The notes under the pieces are model-generated. The model was not told where the DNA came from. It did no database searches and was given only the letters and a program-made list of their open reading frames with translations. A stretch of 64,000 nt of DNA from Bacteroidales bacterium (lineage in GTDB: Bacteria; Bacteroidota; Bacteroidia; Bacteroidales; Bacteroidaceae): assembly GCA_030528715.1 (NCBI GenBank), contig JAUMYJ010000003.1:1-64000 (forward strand). Reading direction: 5' to 3'. Of the stretch, positions 18,401 through 25,979 are shown piece by piece; the first letter of the stretch is position 1, and every line of letters begins with the position of its first letter. The position numbers and the translations under genes are program-made.

Positions 18401-18445
18401 CAAGGGCTAAGGTTGCCACGGCAGGGTGGTTACGCTTAGCCCTTG
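18401..18445 (-). terminator. Terminator of the PfkB-family kinase gene
   Basis: 11-bp arms CAAGGGCTAAG and CTTAGCCCTTG flank a 23-nt loop. The hairpin begins 26 bp beyond the kinase stop codon on the minus strand. Confidence 0.5.
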
Positions 18446-18471
18446 GGGAGGTCTGTTGTAGGCTAGGTATG

Positions 18472-19461
18472 TTAGCCAGCTTCGAGTACGCGACGCACCT
18501 TTTTAGCCAAGCGTTCCCAGCGGGCTTCGGGTACGATAGCACCTAGACCCTGAATTATCTCGGCTGCTACTAGGCCGCCCACCACAGCACAGCGTTCGAG
18601 GCTATGGCCTTGTGCGAGTGTATATAGAAAACCTGCAGCAAAGCCATCGCCAGCGCCTGTGGTGTCTATGACGTTGGGCACTTCTATGGCTGCGGTCTTT
18701 ACTATTTCGCTACCGCGCTGTACGAGTACACCATTGGCTCCCGTCTTGACTACGGCTATATCGCAGTGGGCAGCTAGGTCTTCTAGCCCTTTGCGTGCAG
18801 GCTTGCCTGTAAAGGCTTCGCACTCTTCTTCGTTGGCAAAAACGATATCTACACTATCGAGCATTTCGGCAAAGAAGCTACGCTCTTCGGCCACGATGTT
18901 GTGGCTTGATAGGTCGGTGATGACCTTTACACCTTCGGCCTTGGCTACGCTAAGGATGCGGCGTACGAGGTCGTGGTTTTGTACCAAATACCCTTCGATA
19001 AATACGTACGAGTAGCCACGCACGAGTTCGGGGGTAATGTCTTCTGGTACGAGGTTTACTGCGGCACCAAGGTAGGTAGCCATTGTGCGCTGTCCATTAG
19101 GGTCTACAAAGGCGTGACAAATGCCCGTGGGTTTGGTGCTATCAGTAACGAAGTGGTCTTTTACCCCAGCCGATACGAGGGCGTTGCGGTAGAGCTGGCC
19201 ATTATCGTCTTGGCCTATTTTGCCAATGTAGCCCACACGCCCACCGAGGTGTGCCATGTTGAGAATGGTGTTGGCCGTAGCTCCACCCGTACAGCAGGTC
19301 TTTTCCATGCCTTCTACGGCCTGTATTAGCGCAGCATACGAGGCATCGCTTTGTAGTGTCATACCATTTTTTACTAAGCCCAATTGACTTGTCAGTTGGT
19401 CATCGCTCACTACAATTACAGCGTCTAGCAGAGCGTTGCCAATACCTAAGATTTTATCCAT
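18472..19461 (-). CDS. PfkB-family carbohydrate/nucleoside kinase (adenosine kinase-like)
   Basis: 329 residues from ATG 19461. An ATG at 19479 lies in the same frame, but it would fall almost at the transcription start predicted from the -7 box at 19489-19496, so the later ATG is preferred. Signatures are GNALLDAV at the N-terminus, TGGATANTI (sugar binding), and DTTGAGDGFAAGFL near residue 265, with the catalytic Asp of the ribokinase family. Bacteroidota proteins of this type are usually annotated as adenosine kinase; the substrate is not proven by sequence. Confidence 0.88.
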   Translation of the reverse strand: MDKILGIGNALLDAVIVVSDDQLTSQLGLVKNGMTLQSDASYAALIQAVEGMEKTCCTGGATANTILNMAHLGGRVGYIGKIGQDDNGQLYRNALVSAGVKDHFVTDSTKPTGICHAFVDPNGQRTMATYLGAAVNLVPEDITPELVRGYSYVFIEGYLVQNHDLVRRILSVAKAEGVKVITDLSSHNIVAEERSFFAEMLDSVDIVFANEEECEAFTGKPARKGLEDLAAHCDIAVVKTGANGVLVQRGSEIVKTAAIEVPNVIDTTGAGDGFAAGFLYTLAQGHSLERCAVVGGLVAAEIIQGLGAIVPEARWERLAKKVRRVLEAG

Positions 19462-19488
19462 ACACGAATTTTCTTGCATTTTCTACTG

Positions 19489-19496
19489 CAAAGATA
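19489..19496 (-). promoter_or_regulatory. -7 element of the kinase gene
   Basis: The minus strand reads TATCTTTG (TAnnTTTG). Transcription would start near 19482, which supports translation from 19461 rather than 19479. Confidence 0.5.
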
Positions 19497-19519
19497 TTGC
19501 TTATTTCAAAATAAAACAC

Positions 19520-19527
19520 TAACTTTG
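19520..19527 (+). promoter_or_regulatory. -7 element of the tRNA-Asn pair
   Basis: TAACTTTG on the plus strand, 72 bp before the first tRNA-Asn. It is back-to-back with the divergent kinase promoter. Confidence 0.5.
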
Positions 19528-19598
19528 CAGTGCAAAATGAGCCAAGGGGTGTATTTTTATAGAAAATGCCTATTTCAATAGCTCACGATGCAAACACT

Positions 19599-19672
19599 GC
19601 TTCAATAGCTCAGTTGGTTAGAGCACCTGACTGTTAATCAGGGGGTCGTTGGTTCAAGCCCATCTTGAAGCG
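19599..19672 (+). tRNA. tRNA-Asn (GTT), copy 1
   Basis: Acceptor GCTTCAA (19599-19605) pairs with TTGAAGC (19665-19671). Anticodon stem CCTGA/TCAGG with loop CTGTTAA gives anticodon GTT. The discriminator is G at 19672 and CCA is not encoded. Confidence 0.95.
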
Positions 19673-19710
19673 CATACCGCAAGGCTAAGCGAGAAGACAA
19701 AAAGCCAAAT

Positions 19711-19784
19711 GCTTCAGTAGCTCAGTTGGTTAGAGCACCTGACTGTTAATCAGGGGGTCGTTGGTTCAAGCCCATCCTGAAGCG
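19711..19784 (+). tRNA. tRNA-Asn (GTT), copy 2
   Basis: It differs from copy 1 by a paired change in the acceptor stem: GCTTCAG (19711-19717) with CTGAAGC (19777-19783), replacing an A-T pair with G-C. The anticodon and arms are identical. The two copies are 38 bp apart and share a terminator. Confidence 0.95.
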
Positions 19785-19829
19785 CACATTATAGAGACTG
19801 TTAGTATATGTAAATAGTCTTATTGTACT

Positions 19830-19861
19830 AAAACTCCTTGATAGGATAGTCGAGGAGTTTT
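19830..19861 (+). terminator. Rho-independent terminator after the tRNA-Asn pair
   Basis: Arms AAAACTCCTTGA and TCGAGGAGTTTT pair with one G-T, 8-nt loop, followed by a continuous T run. It is the clearest intrinsic terminator in the window. Confidence 0.85.
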
Positions 19862-19971
19862 TTCTTATAATCCCATTCTAATTTACCTAGGCACACTACA
19901 CAAGATAGCACTTAAAGCACATCTTGATAGATGGATACGTATTTTATCTACTTTTTAGTAAACATACGATT

Positions 19972-20316
19972 ATGGACGATATCCTGAGGAGTGATTATTG
20001 GAGTGTGGGATTTTATGCTATAGCACTATACCCAATACTCGTTGTAAACTTTGCCAAAAAAACAACGCGAAGCCTCTCTGAGTGGCTTGTATTTGGTGGC
20101 ACATCTCTATTGCTGTGCTTTACACTAGTGGCCTTGTTATTAGATCCTCCCAGCCCAAGCCAACCACCCATGTGTTTGGCTGCGCTAGTGCTAGGTGCTA
20201 GTGTCGTAGTGATAAGTTTAGTCAACGTGGTCAAACAGCGGACAAAGCGAGCAATAGTCTCTGTGCTTAGTAGCTGTATTGCCTTTAGCTTGTTGGTATA
20301 TGCTATACTAGTTTAG
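19972..20316 (+). CDS. Small four-helix membrane protein, unknown
   Basis: 114 residues from ATG 19972 (the frame is open from 19924, but this Met fits better). Four hydrophobic stretches are visible: VGFYAIALYPILVVNF, WLVFGGTSLLLCFTLVALLL, CLAALVLGASVVVISLVNVV and VSVLSSCIAFSLLVYAILV, with short basic loops between them. It is therefore an inner-membrane protein. I do not recognise a family. It stands alone between the tRNA terminator and array B. Confidence 0.55.
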   Translation: MDDILRSDYWSVGFYAIALYPILVVNFAKKTTRSLSEWLVFGGTSLLLCFTLVALLLDPPSPSQPPMCLAALVLGASVVVISLVNVVKQRTKRAIVSVLSSCIAFSLLVYAILV

Positions 20317-20427
20317 TGGTATTTTGTTTAGCAAACAAAGTAATACGTATCTGCCACCAGATAGTCAACGCTATCTGGTGGCATTGTTTGGTTGTGGCTA
20401 GGCTATATCTCAACGCTGATGACATAG

Positions 20428-20515
20428 AAGTTGTATGCGCACAAAGTGCTGTCTAATGTGCGTTATACAGCTGTATAGCGCACATTAGACAGCTGTGTAA
20501 CGTGCGTTACACAGC
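20428..20515. repeat. Intergenic palindromic array B (three to four units, period 22)
   Basis: Three clear 20-bp TGT-N14-ACA units at 20450-20469, 20472-20491 and 20494-20513, each followed by GC. Units 1 and 2 are inverted copies with one mismatch, so 20448-20493 is a 46-bp near-perfect palindrome. The third is self-complementary (11-bp arms). A degenerate unit may precede them (20428-20447). ATTTAGC follows. It lies between convergent genes and is the same subtype as array A. Confidence 0.8.
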
Positions 20516-20596
20516 ATTTAGCTCGGAGCATTGCATGTGTTTGATGTTTTTTGGTCATGCCAATGTGCTAGGCGTGGTTGGCTCATGGTGCAATGG

Positions 20597-20636
20597 CATT
20601 AAGGCTAGGCACGCTTTGTCGTGCCTAGCCTTAATG
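20597..20636. terminator. Palindrome at the end of the TonB operon
   Basis: Perfect 17-bp arms CATTAAGGCTAGGCACG and CGTGCCTAGCCTTAATG with loop CTTTGT, followed by TGTTTAGCC. It lies 60 bp beyond the stop of the minus-strand receptor. With array B it accounts for most of the 20317-20696 gap. Confidence 0.65.
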
Positions 20637-20696
20637 TGTTTAGCCCTATGGCTGTGTACTAGTCGTTTGTTTATAGCTGTCTGGCTGGTGGGGTGG

Positions 20697-22901
20697 CTAG
20701 AAGCGGTAAGTGGCCGAGATGATAGCATTGCGGCCAGGAGCCGATATGCCAGAGCTATAATAGCGGTAACGCCTATCGGTGATGTTTTCTAAGCCTGCGT
20801 GGAGCGTGAGGTGCTGGCTCACGTTGTATTGCGCTTTGAGGTTGAGTGTCACCCAGCTAGGCGACCATGTATTGCCTTGGGCATCGTGGGCATAGATTTC
20901 GGTTTTGCCTTTCTCGTCTTCGGGCATGTCTCGGTGTAGGCGACGGCCTTGGAATTGTACCTTGCACGCTAGCACTATCTTATGGTGAGTGTACGTTAGC
21001 GTGGCGTGGCCAAAGAAGGGGGCGGCGTGGCGCAAGGTGCTATGCTGGCCATTGTCTAGCTCTTCCTTGCCTTGCTGCCAACTGGCTTGCGCACGTAAGT
21101 CAAAGCCTAGTGGCAGCTTAGCTTTTAGGCCTAGCTGTACGCCATAGACGTGTGCCGAGGCCGCATTTTGTATGGCGAGTACCTTGTGCTTTTCGCCACG
21201 GTAGAGAATGCTGTCTTGCCCATTGAGTGAAAAGCCACGCCTTACCAGAGCATTGTCAAGGTGTGTGTAGTAGGCCGAGAGGTCTACGCGTAGTGCATCG
21301 TGCCATAGGTGGGTGACACCTAGCTCTACGTTGGTGGCATATTCGGCACGGAGGTTAGGATTGGGTACGGTGACGGCGTCTTTGACCGAGTCGTAGAGCT
21401 TGCCCATATCGTCTACATTGGGCGTGCGGAAGCCACGCGATACACTGCCTGCCAGCAGCCAGTGTGGTGTAGGGCGGTACGTTAGGCCTAGGCTACCCGA
21501 GAGTGCACCATGGCTAATGCCCTGCTGTGGTGTAAAGGACAAGGCCACACCATAGTTGCTAAAATCGGCTTTAAGGCGGTAGTGATTGTAGCGTAGACCA
21601 GCCTCTGTGCTGAGCTTATCACTCCATTGATAGTGTGCTTGTATATAGGCTGCATACGACTCCCAGCGCGCCTTAGGATAGCGTGACGGAGCACTGCTCG
21701 TACTATCGGTGTCAATGGCTGTGCGTGTACCCCAAGAGCGTACACGATTGTTTACATACTCTACGCCATAGGCTAGCGAAACTGTGGGAGTCCAAGCCTT
21801 GGTGAAGTCGGCATTGAGCGAATAGGCATCTACTCGCTCTTGCGTGTGTGTGCGTTCTGGCTTAGCTAATCGGCGGTCTATGCGGCTCTCTTCAAAACGC
21901 TGTATGCCGATGTTGAGTGCCATTTGGTCGTAGAGTGCATGCTTGGCCCAGTGTGTGGCCGTGAGCTGATTGAGCATCCAGCGTTGAGGCCCATAGTGCC
22001 ACTCGGCATATTGTGGCTTGCCCTTGCGTAGGCGCGTGTGCCTATCGTAGCGTGCATAGTCAGAGGTGGTAGAGTAGTGTAGGGCATAGCCTAAGTCCCA
22101 AGCTTTGGTAGGACTAAAACGTAGCTTTTGCATGAGGTTAAACTGCGAATAGCCCGATGGTGCTTGTAGCAAGGGGTTGGGGTTGGCTAGCACGATGTCT
22201 TTGCCGTCTTGTCGCTGCACGAGGTAGGGTTTGAGGTATTCTTGAGGGCCGTGGCTGCCTTGGCGTAGGTCGTCAAAGGTAAAGGCACTGACGCTTGTCA
22301 AAAAAGCCCAATTTTGTCCGCCTACACTGACGTCAAAGTGTTGGGTACGCTCATTGTTGGCCGATGCGTAGCGCATCGTGGCACCACCAGTAGCATACGT
22401 TGAGGCGGTAGATGAAAATTGTGCCTGTTTGGTCTGAAAACTCATTACTCCACCCAAGGCATCGCTCCCATAGATGACCGAATTCGGGCCAAAGAGCACC
22501 TCGGTGCGCGCTAATGCAAAGGGATCGAGTGAGATGACGTTTTGGATATTGCCAGAGCGAAAGATGGCCGTATTCATGCGTATGCCATCGACGCTATATA
22601 GCAGGCGATTGGTAGCAAAGCCACGTATCATGGGGCTGCCACCGCCTAGCTGGCTTTTTTGTATAAAAACACCTCCCGATAGGCCGAGCAAATCGGCTGT
22701 GGTTTGTGGGTTGTGTAGGGCGGCTTCGCTAGCCGTAATGGTGTGTATGCGTTTGGGTTGCTGGCTGTGTGGCTGCTGCCACTTGTTGCCCGACACTACC
22801 ACTTCGTTAAGCCCGATGTTGATGCTGTCGGTGGGTGAGGTAGCATGTGCCAAAGTGCTGGAAGCGATGAGTGATAAGCTGAGGGGTATGATGTGATACA
22901 T
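20697..22901 (-). CDS. TonB-dependent receptor of the haemoglobin/haem type
   Basis: 734 residues. The signal peptide is MYHIIPLSLSLIASSTLAHA. The plug (residues ~45-165) has the sequence style of the haemoglobin/transferrin receptor group: GGSPMIRGFATNRLLYSVDGIRMN followed by GNIQNVISLDP. The barrel includes GFRTPNVDD and, about 25 residues later, VPNPNL, corresponding to the FRAP and NPNL boxes of haem receptors, and ends in IISATYRF. It lacks the CarboxypepD domain seen in the receptor at 6120. It is the last gene of a minus-strand operon, 40 bp after two T9SS-exported propeller proteins, which are plausible partners. Haem or haemoprotein as ligand is an inference from family resemblance. 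Confidence 0.85.
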   Translation of the reverse strand: MYHIIPLSLSLIASSTLAHATSPTDSINIGLNEVVVSGNKWQQPHSQQPKRIHTITASEAALHNPQTTADLLGLSGGVFIQKSQLGGGSPMIRGFATNRLLYSVDGIRMNTAIFRSGNIQNVISLDPFALARTEVLFGPNSVIYGSDALGGVMSFQTKQAQFSSTASTYATGGATMRYASANNERTQHFDVSVGGQNWAFLTSVSAFTFDDLRQGSHGPQEYLKPYLVQRQDGKDIVLANPNPLLQAPSGYSQFNLMQKLRFSPTKAWDLGYALHYSTTSDYARYDRHTRLRKGKPQYAEWHYGPQRWMLNQLTATHWAKHALYDQMALNIGIQRFEESRIDRRLAKPERTHTQERVDAYSLNADFTKAWTPTVSLAYGVEYVNNRVRSWGTRTAIDTDSTSSAPSRYPKARWESYAAYIQAHYQWSDKLSTEAGLRYNHYRLKADFSNYGVALSFTPQQGISHGALSGSLGLTYRPTPHWLLAGSVSRGFRTPNVDDMGKLYDSVKDAVTVPNPNLRAEYATNVELGVTHLWHDALRVDLSAYYTHLDNALVRRGFSLNGQDSILYRGEKHKVLAIQNAASAHVYGVQLGLKAKLPLGFDLRAQASWQQGKEELDNGQHSTLRHAAPFFGHATLTYTHHKIVLACKVQFQGRRLHRDMPEDEKGKTEIYAHDAQGNTWSPSWVTLNLKAQYNVSQHLTLHAGLENITDRRYRYYSSGISAPGRNAIISATYRF

Positions 22902-22941
22902 CTTAGTTTGGGTACCTTGATTGGTTTTTAAGAGTGAATTA

Positions 22942-25941
22942 TTAGGGCTTGGTAATGATGACTTTGCCTACTTTCTTGAATGTATCGTTCGTTAGCGTAT
23001 AAAAGTAGATGCCAGGTGTAAACCCTTGTGTGGCGATCTGTGTTGTGCCTTGTGGTAGCACCATTTGGTGTTGTATGCGCTTGCCCGAGGCATCAAACAG
23101 CTGCCATTGACATGCTTGGCTGATGCCTTGTGGCGTGAGTGTTAAGGTACTGCCTACACGCAGGGTATTGGCCGACAGAAGCACATCGTGTGCGAGCACC
23201 TCTTGCCCCACTACACTCGTGATTACATCTTTGCTGCCTGCTATCATGCGCTGGATCGTTTTGGTGTCTGTGCCTTGGGGCGTTGTCACGGTAAGACTTA
23301 CGTGGTAGCTTTGGTCGGTATCGAGGCGTACGATAGGATTGCGGGCACGTGCATCTGAGATGTAACGAGGCTGTGGCGTAAATTGCCATTGCCATTGTGC
23401 GTCATTCTGATTGACGATGGAGTAGCTGTCCATCAACAGCTCTGTAACACCCTCGTCTTTCTTACCGATGTTGAGGATAAGCGGCTGTGCTATGGGCTTG
23501 AAGTGTGGGTCTACCAAGTCACGTTGCCATATGCCATTGTTGGTAGCAATGCGTATTTTGCCTGCTTTGTAAAAGGGTAGCATGCGGTTGATGCTCATGA
23601 CAGGCGGTAGGCCTTCTGAGTAGTCTTGCCAGCCATCGGTGGTGTTGTCCCAGTAGAGTACACGCCCACGTAGCGTAGTGTAGCCGTTGTTTAAGCTGCG
23701 CGACACATTGCCCACGGCATAGACAGCATTTTTTTCGTTACCCGTAAGGAAAAAGCGACGTATGATGTATTTTTCGTTTCTTTCGGGGTGTACGAGGTTT
23801 TTGTCCATTCTTTCCCAAGAGATGCCATTGTCTGTCGTGCGAAACATCTCGCCTGCCTCGCCAGTTGTGACCCAAATTTCGTCTGCGTTGGTAGGGTGTA
23901 TGGCTACTTTGATATGTTGTGCATTTTGAAACTCTGTAGGAAGATTGCTATAAGCTTTAAAGGTGTTGCCTCCGTCCATAGAGGCGTATAAGCTGCCTGT
24001 GGTAGCTACAACGATTTTGTTAGGATTAGCACGTGAGATGACATGTGATGTAATGGCTGCGGGAAACTCGTGTAGGGCCACAAAGCTGTTGCCATCGTCT
24101 ACGGTCTTCCACAACGTGCGATATTCTTGCTCCCAGTCGCCTTGTATGATTAAGAAACTCTTTGCATAGCGTGGGTCAAACTCTAGCCCAATGCCAAATT
24201 GCATGCTCTCAGCTGGATAGCGCCAAAAGGGGAGGAAGGGTACAAAGGGTTCTTTCCAATCGTCTGGCAAGACAACGCTCGGAGCATCTGAGTAGGTTAC
24301 TTTTCGTGGATTGCTCAAAAAGACATAGCCCGTAGCACGCTCACTGCCTCTCATGCTAATGGTTGCACCATTGTAGCGGTCAAGCTGAGCCATATTGCCA
24401 TTATGGTTGCGGCCGCCTACCATAACGTCTTCGTTCCAACCTTGGTCAAAGCCCCAAAGCTCTGAGGCGTAGATACCATTGATGCGTGTGTCTGCGTGTT
24501 GATCAAAAAAGTCTGAGGAGTAGATAACACCCCCATCGGTTGATAGCCAAGTGTCGTTGCCCACGACATGCAGGTCTTGCATATCGCAGTGTAAGTCAAA
24601 CTGGCCGTAGTAACCGCCCTTGTTCATGAGTGTTTGGCCACCATCGTTAGAGGCGTAGAGCTGTATGATGCCTAAAAGTAGCTTTTCGGGGTCGTGTGGA
24701 GATGCCGATACAACCATGTCGTAGTAGCCTTGTCCACCTTGGTTGTCAATAGGTAGCATCTGTTGGTGTATTTTGTCATTGACATGCCACGTGTGGCCAC
24801 TATCTGTGCTCTTGAATAGCACGGGGGTACCTGCGTAAAAGGGAGGCTGAAAAGAATGTGTTTTGTCTGCTTTACAAGCCCAAACGTACACATACTCGCT
24901 ACCATTAGGTGCTGTCGATAGCCCGATACGACCACAAGCTAAGTTTTTGCCAGTATGGGGCAGTGCTTGGGTAAAAGAGTGACCACCATCTCTACTGATT
25001 TCTAATTGTACATCACCCTTTTTCTGTATCAAAGCATAGATGGTGCTGGCATTTCCTAGCTTATATTTGACATCAAAACACATCCCTTGGTTTATTTGTT
25101 TCCACTGCACGCCATTGTCTGCAGTTTGATATAAGCCTAGGTCGTTGCCTACGAGTATTTGCTGGTCATTCGTGGGGTGAAAGACCGCGTCGCGCACTTT
25201 AATGCTATAAGGCCTAACCTCTTGTGGTGTAATGTCTTGCCAAGAGTCTCCTCCATCGTTGCTTAACCATAGAAAAGTGCCAGCTCCGACCAGCACTTTC
25301 ATGGGGTTTGTAGGCGATACGTCTATACTGCTGATTTCGCCACCCATGTAATGACTGCCCGAGCAGGCTGTCCAGCGACCGCCCTTATCAGTAGAGCGAA
25401 AGACCATACCAGTCTCTGTGCCACAATAAAGTATATTAGGATTGCTTTTAGACACACCCAAGCGCTGTACATTAGCTTGGGCAGGGGTTGTCTTTTTACT
25501 TTCCCAATCGTAGGTAACAATGGGTGATAGTAGCTCCCAGCCTCCTTGGGTCGGTGTGCGTGTGATAGGGGCAGGCGTGTTGTTGAGCTCTGCTACATAC
25601 TGGCGATAGGCGGCATGTTCGGGTAGTATGATGCGTCCATCAGCTTGCACATAAGGGAGGTAGTGTTTTTGCCATCGACGGAAGTGATTGACGATGGGCT
25701 TCGTGCGTGGTGTTTTGCGACGAGCCTCTGGTGTGCGTAAGAGGTAAAGGTTGAACGAGTCTACCATGGCATGGTAGTTTACAGCAGAGAGGTCGTTAAG
25801 CTGAGCCATCCACGTTGGTGCATCTGCTGGTAGCGATGCTGGCGAATAGGGGCGGTAGGCTTTGAGGTTAGGCAACTGTGCCACACCATTGCATACGTGT
25901 ATTACGAAAAGGCCTATTATAAGCGAAATCTTATGCATCAT
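22942..25941 (-). CDS. T9SS-exported Asp-box beta-propeller protein with PKD domain (paralogue 2)
   Basis: 999 residues; the start is Met at 25941 or the adjacent Met at 25938. Signal peptide ISLIIGLFVIHVCNGVAQ. Repeated Asp boxes (S-x-D-x-G-x-x-W/F) are spread over residues ~165-720, e.g. STDKGGRW, SNDGGDSW, SRDGGHSF, STDSGHTW, SMDGGNTF and TTDNGISW, as in sortilin/BNR-type propellers. A PKD-like domain follows (~815-900, QWQWQFTP…YHVSLTVTTPQG). The last ~75 residues form a type A T9SS sorting domain (GKRIQH…GIYFYTLTNDTFKKVGKVII). It is a tandem paralogue of the gene at 25980, nearly the same length. No sialidase catalytic residues are evident, so binding rather than hydrolysis is likelier. 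Confidence 0.85.
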   Translation of the reverse strand: MMHKISLIIGLFVIHVCNGVAQLPNLKAYRPYSPASLPADAPTWMAQLNDLSAVNYHAMVDSFNLYLLRTPEARRKTPRTKPIVNHFRRWQKHYLPYVQADGRIILPEHAAYRQYVAELNNTPAPITRTPTQGGWELLSPIVTYDWESKKTTPAQANVQRLGVSKSNPNILYCGTETGMVFRSTDKGGRWTACSGSHYMGGEISSIDVSPTNPMKVLVGAGTFLWLSNDGGDSWQDITPQEVRPYSIKVRDAVFHPTNDQQILVGNDLGLYQTADNGVQWKQINQGMCFDVKYKLGNASTIYALIQKKGDVQLEISRDGGHSFTQALPHTGKNLACGRIGLSTAPNGSEYVYVWACKADKTHSFQPPFYAGTPVLFKSTDSGHTWHVNDKIHQQMLPIDNQGGQGYYDMVVSASPHDPEKLLLGIIQLYASNDGGQTLMNKGGYYGQFDLHCDMQDLHVVGNDTWLSTDGGVIYSSDFFDQHADTRINGIYASELWGFDQGWNEDVMVGGRNHNGNMAQLDRYNGATISMRGSERATGYVFLSNPRKVTYSDAPSVVLPDDWKEPFVPFLPFWRYPAESMQFGIGLEFDPRYAKSFLIIQGDWEQEYRTLWKTVDDGNSFVALHEFPAAITSHVISRANPNKIVVATTGSLYASMDGGNTFKAYSNLPTEFQNAQHIKVAIHPTNADEIWVTTGEAGEMFRTTDNGISWERMDKNLVHPERNEKYIIRRFFLTGNEKNAVYAVGNVSRSLNNGYTTLRGRVLYWDNTTDGWQDYSEGLPPVMSINRMLPFYKAGKIRIATNNGIWQRDLVDPHFKPIAQPLILNIGKKDEGVTELLMDSYSIVNQNDAQWQWQFTPQPRYISDARARNPIVRLDTDQSYHVSLTVTTPQGTDTKTIQRMIAGSKDVITSVVGQEVLAHDVLLSANTLRVGSTLTLTPQGISQACQWQLFDASGKRIQHQMVLPQGTTQIATQGFTPGIYFYTLTNDTFKKVGKVIITKP

Positions 25942-25979
25942 TTTATCGTTTGTTTATTGTGCTATGGTTAAATGCGTCT

